A stretch of DNA of 64,000 bases from Pacificimonas aurantium (GTDB lineage Bacteria > Pseudomonadota > Alphaproteobacteria > Sphingomonadales > Sphingomonadaceae). The number at the start of each line of letters is the position of its first letter. Position 1 is the stretch's first letter. Below the pieces are notes generated by a model, which saw nothing but the letters and a program-made list of their open reading frames with translations, ran no database searches and was not told the origin of the DNA. Made by a program: the position numbers and the translations under genes. Below are positions 27,880-37,548 of this stretch, piece after piece. The DNA is taken from NCBI RefSeq assembly GCF_020092905.1, contig NZ_JAGSGB010000001.1, positions 496,001-560,000 of the forward strand, in the 5' to 3' direction.

Positions 27880-28623
27880 TTATCCGTTCGGAAGAAGGTC
27901 ACTGACTGTACGGACGAGGAGCGCGATATCCTCCTCTCGCGACAGCCGGTGGTCGCCGTCCTTGATCAGCGTGATGCGCACATCGTCCGCCTCCAGCGCA
28001 TCGGCAAGGTCCAGGCTGATGTCCCAGGGAACGTCGGGGTCGGCCTGGCCGTGCAGCAGGCGTACCGGGCAGGTAAGCGCAATGGGCCGCCCGAGCAGGC
28101 GGCTGCGCTCGCCAGAGAGCCAGAAGGCGGAGGTCGTCACATAGGGCTCGTCGGAATAATCGGATGGTTCCTCGAGCGTCTCGCCCGCTGCAAGGACCGC
28201 CCGCTTCTCGTCCGTAAAGCCCCAGCCGGTAAAATCGGGCGCGGCAGCGATGCCGACGATGCCCGCGACCCGGTCCTTCAGCGCCAACGCCGCGAGCAGC
28301 ATCAGCCAGCCGCCCATGGACGACCCGACAAGAAGGACGGGGCCGTCGATCAGCTCCTCGACCAGATGGACCACGTCGTCACGCCAGCTGTCCAGCGTCT
28401 GATCGCGGAACTCGCCGTCCGATTCGCCGCAGCCGGCATAGTCGAGCCGCAGCATCGCCCGCCCCGTCTCGGCCGCCCAGGTATCGAGTGCGGTCGCCTT
28501 GCCGCCGAGCATGTCGGACATATAGCCGGGCAGGAACACGATAGTAGGCCCTGCCCCGGTGCGGTGGCGGTAGGCCAGGCGGGTTCCCGCACGGGTTGAG
28601 AAGCGAAGTTCGGGGTCGGTCAT
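27880..28623 (-). CDS. Alpha/beta hydrolase
   Basis: A 247 aa serine hydrolase. The oxyanion region is FLPGYMSDM, the nucleophile elbow is GSSMGG, and the acid and base fit Asp in HGQADPDVPW and His in DGDHRLS. No signal peptide. The family includes BAAT/palmitoyl-thioesterase-like and dienelactone-type enzymes; the substrate cannot be read from the sequence. Its ATG overlaps the stop of the acyl-CoA dehydrogenase (ATGA), so translation is coupled and a thioesterase role in fatty-acid or acyl-CoA metabolism is plausible but inferred. Confidence 0.87.
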   Translation of the reverse strand: MTDPELRFSTRAGTRLAYRHRTGAGPTIVFLPGYMSDMLGGKATALDTWAAETGRAMLRLDYAGCGESDGEFRDQTLDSWRDDVVHLVEELIDGPVLLVGSSMGGWLMLLAALALKDRVAGIVGIAAAPDFTGWGFTDEKRAVLAAGETLEEPSDYSDEPYVTTSAFWLSGERSRLLGRPIALTCPVRLLHGQADPDVPWDISLDLADALEADDVRITLIKDGDHRLSREEDIALLVRTVSDLLPNG

Positions 28624-29801
28624 GACCTCCGGGCGAACATCTGCCGGCCGGCAAGGTCAAGCATGATTTCCTCCGACCCGCCTCCGATCGCGTTGACGCG
28701 CACTTCGCGGTAGATGCGCTCTACCTTCGAACCGCGCAGATAGCTGGCACCGCCGAGCACTTGCGCCGCCTCGCGCGCGACCGCCTCGAGCATGCGGGTC
28801 GCCTGAACCTTCAGCATGGCGTAGTCTGCCGGCGCATCCTTCCCCTCGCGCACCTGCCAGGCGGCAAGGTCGACCCATGCCTGCGTCGTCTCGATCTGCC
28901 GGGCCATGTCGGCCAGCTTGATGCGGATGGACTGGTGCCCGACAAGCGGCTGGCCGAAGGTCTCGCGGTCCTGCGCATAGGCCGCGGCCTCCTGCAGGCA
29001 CACGCGCGCATAGGCGCAGCAGCCGTGAGCCATGCCCAGCCGCTCGGAATTGAAATTCCGCATGATGCCCATGAAGCCGCCATTTTCGGGCCCGATGAGA
29101 TTCTCCGGCGGCACCTCCACCTCGTCGAGGTAGATCGCGGCAGTATCCGAACAGTGCCAGCCCATCTTTTCCAGCCGGCTACGACTGACGCCCGGACTGT
29201 CCATCTCGATCAGCATCAGCGAAATGCCGCCCATGCCTGCGCCGCCGGTCCGCACGGCCGTCGTCATATAATCGGCGCGCATGCCGGAAGTGATGAACAT
29301 CTTCTGGCCGGAAACGACATATTTGTTGCCGTCACGCCGGGCCGTCGTCTGGATGTTCGCGACGTCCGACCCACCCGAGGGCTCGGTGATGCCGAGCGCG
29401 ATGATCTTCTCGCCGGTAAGCACCGACGGGGCGATGCGCCGCTTCATCTCCTCGCTGCCCATGGCGAGGATCGGCGGCAGGCCGATGCCGTGCGTCATCA
29501 GGCTGGCGCCGAGACCGCCGGCGCCGACCTGCGCCAGCTCGTCGGTCTGCGTCATGGTATGGAAGGCGTCGATCCCCTCGGACGTGCCGCCATATTCCTC
29601 CGGATACCCCAGGCCGAGAATGCCGGCCTCCGCAGCCTTTCTGTGAAGCGAACGGGGCAGTTCGCGCGCCTCCTCCCACTCGTCGATATGGGGGGCCACC
29701 TCCCTCTCGACGAAGCGGCGCACGGACTGCGCAATCGCATTATGGGTTTCATCGTAGAAGGGAGAGCGGGCGCGCCAGTCGTCGAACAGGGTCATGGCCA
29801 C
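28620..29801 (-). CDS. Acyl-CoA dehydrogenase
   Basis: An FAD-dependent flavoenzyme of beta-oxidation or branched amino-acid breakdown, passing electrons to ETF. The 393 aa protein has the standard N-terminal helical, middle beta and C-terminal helical domains. Landmarks include LGITEPSGGSDVANIQTTA (FAD contact), MFITSG, and the C-terminal REVRVNAIGGGSEEIML. The initiation codon is GTG at 29801 or ATG at 29795. It is followed by the overlapping hydrolase gene and preceded, 38 bases away, by the LpoA-like gene. Chain-length specificity is not evident. Confidence 0.92.
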   Translation of the reverse strand: MAMTLFDDWRARSPFYDETHNAIAQSVRRFVEREVAPHIDEWEEARELPRSLHRKAAEAGILGLGYPEEYGGTSEGIDAFHTMTQTDELAQVGAGGLGASLMTHGIGLPPILAMGSEEMKRRIAPSVLTGEKIIALGITEPSGGSDVANIQTTARRDGNKYVVSGQKMFITSGMRADYMTTAVRTGGAGMGGISLMLIEMDSPGVSRSRLEKMGWHCSDTAAIYLDEVEVPPENLIGPENGGFMGIMRNFNSERLGMAHGCCAYARVCLQEAAAYAQDRETFGQPLVGHQSIRIKLADMARQIETTQAWVDLAAWQVREGKDAPADYAMLKVQATRMLEAVAREAAQVLGGASYLRGSKVERIYREVRVNAIGGGSEEIMLDLAGRQMFARRS

Positions 29802-29839
29802 GGTCTAGCCACCCAGCGGCGGCGCCGCTGCCTCCCCAA

Positions 29840-31246
29840 TCAGAGGGCGGGCGCAGCCATGAGGACGGGCAGTGCGGGATCGATCGTCACGACCGCCACC
29901 TCTTCCTCCTCGAGCCGCGGCGCAGCTTCTCGCGAACTGATCCGCTGCTCGAAGGACTTGGGGGCAGGCGCCACGACGCGCGCGCCGTTCGGGCCGATTT
30001 CCTGCACTTCCATGCCGCGCTGCGCGATGCCGTTCGAGCCGAAGCGGAAAATCCCGTCGATGCCGACGAAGCCGTCGGGATCGGTAAGCGCCGAGTCGGG
30101 GAAGTCCCCGCCCTCTGGCCACTCGTCCGCCAGCCCGACCGTCAGGAGGACGGCATCATAGGCAAGACTGGCGAGCCGGGACGGGCGCCCCCCGAACCGC
30201 TGTTCGAAACGCTGCGCCAAACGGGCAAATCGCGAATCGGAGACGCTGGCGAACCAGCTGCCACGCAGTCCCTCGATACGGGCGACGCGCGGATCGGCGT
30301 TCCACAGTTCGGTGCCGAGATAGCGAACGTCCCCGGGGCCGGCATCGAAACGGTCGAGGCTGGTAAGGAATTCCGCTGCGATTTCGCCGCCGTCGGCGAT
30401 GAGAAGCGCGTCGAAGGCAACCGGGGGAAGCCGGTCTTCGACATTCGCCACCGTACCGTCGCGCCTGACGACGCCGCCTTCGGCCGCGCGGGCACTGCGG
30501 GCGTCATAGTCGGTCAGCCGGCGCGCGGCCCCGGCAAGGGCGGAGCGTCGACGCTCGAACGTCTCGATGGCGGTGACGCGCCCACCGGCGGAGCGCACCG
30601 CGTCGAGGAATGCCTGGCTGGCGCGGCGGCCGTAGATCCCCTGCGGAACGAGGGCGGCGAAGTCGCGCACCCCCTGGCTGCGCGCGAAGCGCACGACACG
30701 CGAAATGCTCTGATCGGGCTGGAAGCCCAGCAGGTAGACGCCGTTGCCGGCAACACCGGCATCGTTCGAAAAGCTGATGATGGGGATGCTCTCGCTACTC
30801 GCCACGCCGCGCACCTCGCGCACATGTTCGGCGAGAAGCGGCCCGAGGAAGAGCTTCGCCCCGTCAGCGACCGCGCGGCGCGCGGCGCCCGCAGCGCCAC
30901 CCGAGCCCTCGGTATCGTAGGTCCTGAGCTCGATTTCCTCGCTGCCGGTATCGGCCAGCGCCATTGCCGCGGCGCTGGCCAGCGAGCGGCCGACGCGCTC
31001 ATTCTGTCCGCTGAGTGGCAGCAACAGCGCCACCTGATGCGCGGGCGCCTCTTCGGGCTCAGGCGGCGGGGGCGGCGGGGCGGCTTCGGTTTCTTCGACC
31101 GGCGGGGGCGGCGGAGCGGGCTGCGCGTCGTCGTCGGAAGGGCCGAAGGACTGGCAGGCAGAGAGGGTCAGCATGGCGAGGGCGGCGCAGAGAAGCGGGC
31201 GGCCGGTCGCCACGGCTCCTTTCATGCTGGTACGTCGCTTCATCAT
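29840..31246 (-). CDS. LpoA/COG3107-like penicillin-binding protein activator lipoprotein
   Basis: A 468 aa outer-membrane lipoprotein: signal peptide with lipobox LSAC near residue 31, a proline/glutamate-rich linker (about 40-65), then a periplasmic-binding-protein type I fold beginning HQVALLLPLSGQNERVGRSL. This is the arrangement of LpoA-type proteins, which reach from the outer membrane to stimulate class A penicillin-binding proteins. In alphaproteobacteria the same family sits next to rsmI and yraN, as here: the rsmI start lies 20 bases away on the other strand, so both promoters must overlap. Activation of a PBP has not been shown for such alphaproteobacterial forms as far as I know. 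Confidence 0.85.
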   Translation of the reverse strand: MMKRRTSMKGAVATGRPLLCAALAMLTLSACQSFGPSDDDAQPAPPPPPVEETEAAPPPPPPEPEEAPAHQVALLLPLSGQNERVGRSLASAAAMALADTGSEEIELRTYDTEGSGGAAGAARRAVADGAKLFLGPLLAEHVREVRGVASSESIPIISFSNDAGVAGNGVYLLGFQPDQSISRVVRFARSQGVRDFAALVPQGIYGRRASQAFLDAVRSAGGRVTAIETFERRRSALAGAARRLTDYDARSARAAEGGVVRRDGTVANVEDRLPPVAFDALLIADGGEIAAEFLTSLDRFDAGPGDVRYLGTELWNADPRVARIEGLRGSWFASVSDSRFARLAQRFEQRFGGRPSRLASLAYDAVLLTVGLADEWPEGGDFPDSALTDPDGFVGIDGIFRFGSNGIAQRGMEVQEIGPNGARVVAPAPKSFEQRISSREAAPRLEEEEVAVVTIDPALPVLMAAPAL

Positions 31247-31266
31247 CGCCTAGCCCCTTTACTGCC

Positions 31267-32136
31267 GTGGACACTTCCCAAGAACACAATGCCGATCCGT
31301 CTGCCGAAGCGGCCGCCGGGCTCTATATAGTCGCGACGCCTATCGGCAACCTGAACGACCTGACCCTGCGTGCGGCCGAGACGCTGCGCGCCGCGGTGCT
31401 GATCGGTGCGGAGGACACGCGGGTGACCGGCAAGCTTCTGAAACATATCGGTGCACGTGCCCCCATGATCCGGCATGACGAACACAGCGCCGAGCGCGCG
31501 CGTCCGGAACTGATCGAACGCGCGAAGACAGAGGCGGTTGCCATCGTGTCCGACGCCGGCACTCCGCTGATCTCCGATCCAGGGTACCGGCTGGTGCGCG
31601 AAGCGCGCGCCGCGGGCGTTCGCGTCGTCCCCGTCCCCGGCGTCTCGGCCGTGACGGCGGCGCTGTCGGGCGCAGGCCTGCCGACCGACCGCTTCCTCTT
31701 CGCCGGCTTTCCGCCGCCCAAGGAAAAGGCCCTGAAAGATAAGCTCGGCGAACTGGGACGGGTGAAGGCGACGCTCGTCTTCTACGAAACCGGACCGCGT
31801 CTCGGCCGCTTCCTGTCCGCCGCGGCAGACATTCTCGGCGAACGCGAGGCCTGCGTCGCCCGCGAGCTGACCAAGCTGCACGAGGAGTTCCTGTTTCAGC
31901 CGCTACCGGGCCTCGCCGCGCATTATGCCGAGCGCGGCCCACCGAAGGGGGAGATCGTCGTCCTGATCGGCCCACCCGAAAGCGAAGGCGGTGCCACCGG
32001 CGAAGATCTCGACGAAGCGCTTCGCGCAGCGCTGGAAAGCGCCAGTCTGAAGGATGCGGTCAAGGCAGTGACCGCGCAGCTCGGCCTGCCGCGCAGCCAG
32101 GTTTATGCCCGCGCGTTGGAACTGAAGACCGAATGA
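31267..32136 (+). CDS. rsmI: 16S rRNA (cytidine(1402)-2'-O)-methyltransferase
   Basis: RsmI methylates the 2'-OH of C1402 in the decoding centre of 16S rRNA with SAM. The tetrapyrrole-methylase fold starts with GLYIVATPIGNLNDLTLRA and carries EDTRVTGKLL, IRHDEHS, VSDAGTPLISDPGYRLV and VPVPGVSAV. The GTG at 31267 gives 289 aa, the usual size; the frame upstream of it is a shadow of the LpoA gene. The last codons overlap the ATG of yraN by 4 bases, the typical arrangement. Confidence 0.94.
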   Translation: MDTSQEHNADPSAEAAAGLYIVATPIGNLNDLTLRAAETLRAAVLIGAEDTRVTGKLLKHIGARAPMIRHDEHSAERARPELIERAKTEAVAIVSDAGTPLISDPGYRLVREARAAGVRVVPVPGVSAVTAALSGAGLPTDRFLFAGFPPPKEKALKDKLGELGRVKATLVFYETGPRLGRFLSAAADILGEREACVARELTKLHEEFLFQPLPGLAAHYAERGPPKGEIVVLIGPPESEGGATGEDLDEALRAALESASLKDAVKAVTAQLGLPRSQVYARALELKTE

Positions 32137-32495
32137 GAGCTGGGCGCGCCGAAGACCGCCGCGCCGCCGAGCGCCGTGGACGCCGCGCCGAGACCACCGC
32201 CGCCTGGTTCCTGCGGTTCAAGGGCTACCGGATTCTCGACCGAAGGGTCCGCGTCCGCGCAGGTGAAGTCGACCTGGTGGCGCGGCGGGGCGCGACGGTC
32301 GTCTTCGTCGAAGTGAAGGCACGCCCGGACGAAGCGGCGGCGGATGCCGCCATTGCGCCCGGACGTCTTAGCCGGGTGCGCGCTGCCGCCGAGCAGCTTT
32401 GGCCGCGCTACGCGGAGGGCGCGGAGGGCGCGCGCATCGACGCAGTGATCCTGCTTCCCCGCCGCTGGCCGCTTCATATTGTTGGCGTCGGCTGA
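32133..32495 (+). CDS. yraN: UPF0102 (YraN) family protein, endonuclease-fold
   Basis: A 120 aa protein of the YraN family, which has a PD-(D/E)xK-like fold: AAWFLRFKGYRILDRRVRVR, GEVDLVARRGATVVFVEVKAR. The E-x-D and E-V-K residues needed by that fold are all present. The N-terminus is arginine-rich. It overlaps rsmI by 4 bases. The biological role of the family is unclear; a nuclease or Holliday-junction function is only inferred from the fold. Confidence 0.9.
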   Translation: MRAGRAEDRRAAERRGRRAETTAAWFLRFKGYRILDRRVRVRAGEVDLVARRGATVVFVEVKARPDEAAADAAIAPGRLSRVRAAAEQLWPRYAEGAEGARIDAVILLPRRWPLHIVGVG

Positions 32496-32546
32496 GCGGC
32501 GCGGACGGACTGGCTTGCAGCCGGGCGGGCGACTAGAGAGCCCGGC

Positions 32547-33488
32547 ATGAGCCTGAACGTCGCCGTCCAGATGGACCCCATCCAGAATGTAAAGATTGCG
32601 GGCGATTCCACCTTCGCCCTGATGCTGAAGGCGCAGGAGCGCGGCCACCGGCTGTGGCACTATCTGCCCGATGCGCTGAGCTGGGAAAGCGGACGGGTCA
32701 GGGCGCGTGCGCATCCCGTGACGGTCCGCGCCGTCGAGGGGGATCACTACCAGCTGGGCGCGCCCGAGACGATCGACCTCGGCAGCGATGCGGACGTCGT
32801 GCTGATGCGGCAGGATCCGCCGTTCGACATCGGCTACATCACGGCGACCCACCTTCTGGAGCGCCTGAAGGGCGAGACGCTGGTCGTGAACGATCCGGTC
32901 GAGGTCCGGAACGCGCCGGAAAAACTGTTCGTGCTGCGCTATGCCGACCTGATGCCGCCCACGCTGATTTCCCGCTCGCTGGAGGAAATTCGCGCCTTTC
33001 GCGACCGGCATGGGTCGATCGTCCTGAAGCCGCTGCACGGCAAGGGCGGCGAAGGGGTGTTCAAACTGGACGAAGGCGACGGCAATCTGGGGGCGCTGGT
33101 CGAACTGTTCGGCACGATTTTCGAAGAGCCGTTCATCGCCCAGGCCTTCCTCCCGGCCGTGTCGGAGGGCGACAAGCGTATCGTCCTCGTCAACGGCGAA
33201 CCGGTCGGCGGGGTGAACCGATTGCCCGCAAAGGGCGAGATCCGCTCCAACTTCGCCGCGGGCGGATCGGGCGCCAGGACGGAACTGACCGAACGCGAAC
33301 TGGAAATCTGCGCCCGAATTGGCCCCGACCTGAAGGACCGCGGCCTGCTGTTCGTCGGCATCGACGTGATCGGCGGCCTCCTTACAGAGATCAACGTGAC
33401 GTCGCCGACAGGGATCGTCGCTATCGACCGCTATAACGGCACCGATACCCCGGCGCTGATCTGGGACGCGATCGAAGCGAAGCTTTAG
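32547..33488 (+). CDS. gshB: Glutathione synthetase
   Basis: GshB joins gamma-glutamylcysteine and glycine with ATP, the last step of glutathione synthesis. The 313 aa protein has the prokaryotic family N-terminus (NVAVQMDPIQNVKIAGDSTF), MRQDPPFD, and the ATP-grasp core with LKPLHGKGGEGVF, then RIVLVNGEPVGGVNRLPA and the metal-binding INVTSPTGI. It lies 51 bases after yraN, a usual alphaproteobacterial neighbour. Its stop overlaps the stop of the convergent phytase-like gene by 4 bases. Confidence 0.95.
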   Translation: MSLNVAVQMDPIQNVKIAGDSTFALMLKAQERGHRLWHYLPDALSWESGRVRARAHPVTVRAVEGDHYQLGAPETIDLGSDADVVLMRQDPPFDIGYITATHLLERLKGETLVVNDPVEVRNAPEKLFVLRYADLMPPTLISRSLEEIRAFRDRHGSIVLKPLHGKGGEGVFKLDEGDGNLGALVELFGTIFEEPFIAQAFLPAVSEGDKRIVLVNGEPVGGVNRLPAKGEIRSNFAAGGSGARTELTERELEICARIGPDLKDRGLLFVGIDVIGGLLTEINVTSPTGIVAIDRYNGTDTPALIWDAIEAKL

Positions 33489-34594
33489 CGCGGGCCCCGG
33501 CTCCCCCTGTCTGCATTTCCTTCGCTCGGTCTTGCAGGGGCATCGCGCTCCTCCGGCAGCAGCTCGAACTTGAGCAGAAGGGTGCGTTGCAGCGGGCTGA
33601 AATTGTCGTCGCTGACCAGATAGACGTAGGTGCGCTCGCCGCTGCGCCGAATGGCGATCCCCTCGAAATTGTCGGTCGCGAGCGGCGGCTTCAGGAAGGC
33701 GACCGGCTTCAGAGAGAAGCCGCCAAAGGGCTTCCCGTCTTTCGTCGTGCCCCGGCGCCACGTCAGCTCGTCGATGCGGGCGCTGACCCCGTCTGCCGGT
33801 GAGAAATGGCGGCTGAGGAGAAGCAGCCGGTCGCCGCCAAGACTGACGGCGTCGGTCGGCCGATAAGGCGCGGGCAGGCGCACCGAGACCGGCTTGGTAC
33901 AAGGACGCGGTTCATTGCAGTCCCAGCGCCGAAAGGCCCGAATGCGGCCCTCGCTATTCTCGGCGCCCTCGGCGAAGAGAAAGAGGCCGCTGTCGATGCT
34001 CGTCGCCGCCTCGATGCCGCCATTGGCGGCAAGCGGCGGGTCGGCCTCGAACGGCACTTCCGACAGCACCTCGCCCAGACGACCCTCCTCGGTTACGCGG
34101 AAGGTCTGGCGCCGGTGCGACCGCTCGAACCAGACCGAGGCAGTCAGTCCGTCCTCATGGCGACGAACGTTCAGCGCTTCGGCATCCGCCAGCGGCTTGG
34201 CGATGAGGGGGGCGCCGCGGGCATCGGTCATCAGACCGATCTCTGCCTGCTCGATCCCCGTCAGCAGGCCGGATGTCTCGGCCAGGTCGAGGCGCAGCCA
34301 GTCGCCCTGGTCGGTCACGGCGAGAAAGCGGTTCCCCTCACCCAGCCAGCGGAGCCCGGAAATGCCGCCGAAGCGCTCCTCCGCCGAGGAGAGGACCAGC
34401 CCGCCGCGATAGGCAAGCCGTCCCACGCGCTCCATCGCCCGGTCCTCGGCATGCAGCGGGAGCGGCTCGGCATCGACATCGACAGGCCCGTCCTCGGCAT
34501 GGGCGGCGAGGGCGGACAGACCGAACAGGAAGACGGCGAGAAGATAGGCGGTGACGCGGAATGGGGAAGCGACCGGCAGGGAGAAGCTGAGCAA
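33485..34594 (-). CDS. Esterase-like activity of phytase family protein, exported
   Basis: A 369 aa protein with a signal peptide ending near ALAAHA-E, belonging to the family annotated as 'esterase-like activity of phytase' (a beta-propeller-like fold). Family marks are FGGISGLRWLGEGNRFLAVTDQGDWL, ANGGIEAATSIDSGLFLF and the C-terminal ATDNFEGIAI. Catalytic function is not established for the family. Periplasmic location is expected. Confidence 0.82.
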   Translation of the reverse strand: MLSFSLPVASPFRVTAYLLAVFLFGLSALAAHAEDGPVDVDAEPLPLHAEDRAMERVGRLAYRGGLVLSSAEERFGGISGLRWLGEGNRFLAVTDQGDWLRLDLAETSGLLTGIEQAEIGLMTDARGAPLIAKPLADAEALNVRRHEDGLTASVWFERSHRRQTFRVTEEGRLGEVLSEVPFEADPPLAANGGIEAATSIDSGLFLFAEGAENSEGRIRAFRRWDCNEPRPCTKPVSVRLPAPYRPTDAVSLGGDRLLLLSRHFSPADGVSARIDELTWRRGTTKDGKPFGGFSLKPVAFLKPPLATDNFEGIAIRRSGERTYVYLVSDDNFSPLQRTLLLKFELLPEERDAPARPSEGNADRGSRGPR

Positions 34595-34707
34595 GGGATA
34601 CGCCTGAAACTGGATGGGACTCGGGACGAAGCTGACGACCGGCGATCTAGATGAATTTCAAGCGCCTGTCTCGACGCGATCGTACCCTTCGCGCTGCGCC
34701 GATTCCC

Positions 34708-34744
34708 GCGCAGGAGGGCGGCCGACCGGACGGCCCTCCTGCGC
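34708..34744. repeat. Strong inverted repeat downstream of the glycine-zipper gene
   Basis: Arms GCGCAGGAGGGC (34708-34719) and GCCCTCCTGCGC (34733-34744) are perfectly complementary with a 13-base spacer. It lies 20 bases after the stop at 34765 on the minus strand and can act as a 3' stabilising hairpin or Rho-assisted terminator. Neither strand has a T-run, so intrinsic termination is doubtful. Confidence 0.55.
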
Positions 34745-34764
34745 AGGTCACGACTATCCGCGGC

Positions 34765-35376
34765 TCAGTAACAGTAGCGGCGGCGGTCGTCGTCCTTGCC
34801 CACCTCGTGCCCGATCACGGCGCCCACGGCAGCCCCGATAATGGTCCCGGCGACCTTGTCCCCGCGCCTCGCGATCTCGTTGCCGAGGAGGCCGCCGATC
34901 GCGCCGCCCGCCAGCGTGCCGGTGTTGACGCCATTGTCCGCCCGGCAGCGCTCGTAGCTGGAATAGCGCCGGTCGTCGCGCCCATACCAGGTGCCGCGAT
35001 AGTCGGACGAACTGCGGTAATAGACCGGCCGATAGTCGGTGCGATGGTCGCGGCGATAATGATGGCGGTCGCGGCTGCGGTAACGCTGCGAGGCCGCCCA
35101 TTGCTGGCGCCCCTCGCGAAAGCCCTGCTGATAGGCGCTACGGGCGAACTTGGCGCGGTAGTCGCGGCGGTCGTTGCGTGCGCCGCGCCGGCCGTCGCGG
35201 AGACCGTCGAAATAGGCCGACCGGGCAAGGTCTGCGCGCCGGTCGCGATGATCGTAGCGATAGTCGCGTTCGTACCGGTCGCGGCTGTCCCAGCGGTTAT
35301 CGTTCCAGTCGGCAAGGGCCGGCGTGGCGGCGAAGCCGGTCGCGGCGACGGCTCCGATGAGGAAAGGTTTCAACAT
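34765..35376 (-). CDS. Exported glycine-zipper protein
   Basis: A 203 aa protein with a signal peptide (MLKPFLIGAVAATGFAATPA), a long Arg/Asp/Tyr-rich middle (residues 25-145: DRYERDYRYDHRDRR and similar), and a C-terminal glycine zipper (GTLAGGAIGGLLGNEIARRGD, then GTIIGAAVGAVIGHEVG) of the 2TM outer-membrane type. Such proteins insert in the outer membrane or oligomerise; the charged middle may bind the cell wall or polyanions. I know of no assigned role. Confidence 0.82.
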   Translation of the reverse strand: MLKPFLIGAVAATGFAATPALADWNDNRWDSRDRYERDYRYDHRDRRADLARSAYFDGLRDGRRGARNDRRDYRAKFARSAYQQGFREGRQQWAASQRYRSRDRHHYRRDHRTDYRPVYYRSSSDYRGTWYGRDDRRYSSYERCRADNGVNTGTLAGGAIGGLLGNEIARRGDKVAGTIIGAAVGAVIGHEVGKDDDRRRYCY

Positions 35377-35551
35377 GGCTGGCTACCCTTCGAATACGCG
35401 AAATACATTGGGTGTGGCCGCGGACGGGAACAGGGGACTAACAAATGCCCGCGACCACAGTTCGAAGACTGCGCCAGAGGCATTGAACGCCGACTGAATA
35501 GTATAGTCAGGAAGCGTGCAGCGTAATTCAGCGGCGACTGGCCGACGAAGA

Positions 35552-37426
35552 TCAGGCGGCGCGGGAGCGGCCCGAAAGCTTGTCCTCGTCGAAGAGCTGG
35601 GCCAGCTGGTCGACCATCGTCCCGCCAAGTTGTTCGGCGTCCATGATGGTCACCGCACGCCGGTAATAGCGGGTGACGTCATGGCCGATGCCGATCGCGT
35701 TGAGTTCGACGGGCGAGCGAGTCTCGATCCAGTCAATCACCTGCCGAAGGTGGGTTTCCAGATAGGCGCCGCTATTCACGGACAGGGTCGAGTCGTCGAC
35801 GGGCGCGCCGTCGGAGATCACCATCAGAATGCGGCGCTCCTCCGGCCGCGATACGATGCGGTTGTGCGCCCAGAGCAGCGCCTCCCCATCGATATTCTCC
35901 TTCAGCAGCCCCTCGCGCATCATCAGTCCGAGATTCTTGCGCGCCCGCCGCCACGGCTCGTCGGCCTTCTTGTAGACGATATGGCGCAGGTCGTTGAGAC
36001 GCCCGGGCTTCGCGGGCCGTCCGTCCGCCAGCCATTGTTCGCGGCTGGACCCGCCCTTCCACGCCCGGGTGGTGAAGCCGAGAATTTCCGTCTTCACCGC
36101 GCAGCGTTCGAGCGTCCGGGCGAGGATGTCGGCACAGATGGCCGCGATGGAAATGGGCCGTCCGCGCATCGATCCAGAATTGTCGATCAGGAGCGTCACG
36201 ACGGTATCGCGGAATTCGGTGTCGCGCTCGATCTTGTAGCTGAGCGACTGAGTGGGATTGACGACGACCCGCGCCAGCCGCGCGGTGTCGAGAAGCCCCT
36301 CCTCCTGATCGAAGTCCCAGGCGCGGTTCTGCTGCGCCAGCAGGCGGCGCTGCAGCCGGTTGGCAAGCTTTGCGACGACGCCCTGCAGGCTTGTGAGCTG
36401 CTGGTCGAGATAGACGCGAAGGCGGGCAAGCTCTTCGGGATCGCACAGCTCTTCGGCACTCAGTACCTCGTCATAGGCGGTGGTGTAGGCCTTGTAGTCG
36501 AACAGACCGGGCAGATCCTGCCACGGTGCGTTTGGCCGGAAGGGAATCATCCCGTCGTCGGCCTCGTCGCCCATTTCCGCGTCCGACAGCATGTCGTCGT
36601 CGAGTTGAGTGTCCTGCTGGCCCTCCTCGCTCTCCGACTCCTCTTCCTCGCCGCGCGTATCGGGCGCCGAATCCTGACCGGAGGACGGGCTGTCGTCACC
36701 CTCCTCCTCGTCATTCTCATCGTCGCCGTCCTGATCGTCCTGATCGTCGGAGGCCTCGTCTTCCTCGTCGGAGTCCTCGGTCTCATCCGATTCGGCCTCG
36801 CCCAAGTCGAGATCCTGAAGGATCTGTCGGGTCAGCCTGGCAAAAGCCTTCTGGTCGCCCGCGGCCTCGACCAGTTCGTCGAGGTGAAGCCCCGCACTTT
36901 CCTCGATCCAGTCGCGCACAAGACCCACGCCGGTCTCGGCCTGCTTCGGGATCGGCGCACCGGTCAGGCGTTCGCGCATGATGAGACCGACCGCGGTCGA
37001 GAGCGGGACTTCGTCGACGTCGCGCGCACGGGCAATCGGGTCCATACGCACCCGCGCATCGACCATGGCGGAAAGGTTGTCCTTGCAACCCTGCATGGCG
37101 TTCGCGCCGAGCGCCTCGATGCGCGCCTGCTCCGCCGCATTGAAGACATCGCGCGCCACTCCGGCGGCAGGCTGCGAGCTCATATGGGCGCGGCTGTCGT
37201 GATGCCGCTTCCTGAGCGCAAAGCTGTCCGCCCAGCCGCGCGCTTCGCGCACTTCGCGCTCGGGGAGTCCGCGCGGAGGCTGCGGAATCCGTCCGGCCTT
37301 GTCCGAGCCCGACGGCTTGTCGGCCGTGTAGCTGAGCTCATACTCCTCCGTACGCGCCATGGCACGCAGGGCGGCGCCGAGCGCCTGGCGGAATTCCTCG
37401 ACGGGATTGGACTTGTCGTTGCTCAT
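35552..37426 (-). CDS. cobT: Cobaltochelatase-type CobT subunit (VWA domain)
   Basis: CobT is the VWA-domain partner of the AAA+ protein CobS in the aerobic cobaltochelatase that inserts Co2+ into hydrogenobyrinic diamide together with CobN. The 624 aa protein has an N-terminal helical part, a strongly acidic linker (runs of D/E at about residues 210-275), and a C-terminal VWA domain with the MIDAS motif DNSGS. The ATG at 37426 follows GGGTGG; a GTG at 37435 is a weaker alternative. No cobN or other cobalamin gene is in the window, so the pair may serve another CobN-type chelatase or a different target. Confidence 0.9.
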   Translation of the reverse strand: MSNDKSNPVEEFRQALGAALRAMARTEEYELSYTADKPSGSDKAGRIPQPPRGLPEREVREARGWADSFALRKRHHDSRAHMSSQPAAGVARDVFNAAEQARIEALGANAMQGCKDNLSAMVDARVRMDPIARARDVDEVPLSTAVGLIMRERLTGAPIPKQAETGVGLVRDWIEESAGLHLDELVEAAGDQKAFARLTRQILQDLDLGEAESDETEDSDEEDEASDDQDDQDGDDENDEEEGDDSPSSGQDSAPDTRGEEEESESEEGQQDTQLDDDMLSDAEMGDEADDGMIPFRPNAPWQDLPGLFDYKAYTTAYDEVLSAEELCDPEELARLRVYLDQQLTSLQGVVAKLANRLQRRLLAQQNRAWDFDQEEGLLDTARLARVVVNPTQSLSYKIERDTEFRDTVVTLLIDNSGSMRGRPISIAAICADILARTLERCAVKTEILGFTTRAWKGGSSREQWLADGRPAKPGRLNDLRHIVYKKADEPWRRARKNLGLMMREGLLKENIDGEALLWAHNRIVSRPEERRILMVISDGAPVDDSTLSVNSGAYLETHLRQVIDWIETRSPVELNAIGIGHDVTRYYRRAVTIMDAEQLGGTMVDQLAQLFDEDKLSGRSRAA

Positions 37427-37470
37427 CGAGACCACCCGTAAGGGCTGGAGGCCGTGGCTTCAAACCTGCC

Positions 37471-37548
37471 GAAGGTCACAGAAGGTCACACTCGTACGCG
37501 CAGGCGCGCAAGCGACGGGCATACGCGTAGGCGCGCAAGGGACGGGCG
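37471..37548. repeat. Short tandem repeats upstream of the heme monooxygenase
   Basis: Two copies of GAAGGTCACA stand back to back at 37471-37490. Immediately after, a 27-base unit is repeated in tandem at 37495-37521 and 37522-37548 with three mismatches (units begin TACGCGCAGGCGCGCAAG and TACGCGTAGGCGCGCAAG). The unit is a multiple of three but the surrounding ORF looks non-coding. Recent slippage or a binding-site array are possible explanations. Confidence 0.75.

Noticed and set aside
34709-34746. Intrinsic terminator call for the inverted repeat after the glycine-zipper gene
   Set aside because: The stem is strong but there is no T-run on either side, so I list it only as an inverted repeat.
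35516-37441. Long plus-strand ORF opposite cobT
   Set aside because: A high-GC shadow of the cobT coding strand. cobT has the VWA and acidic-linker pattern; the opposite frame has no recognisable domain.
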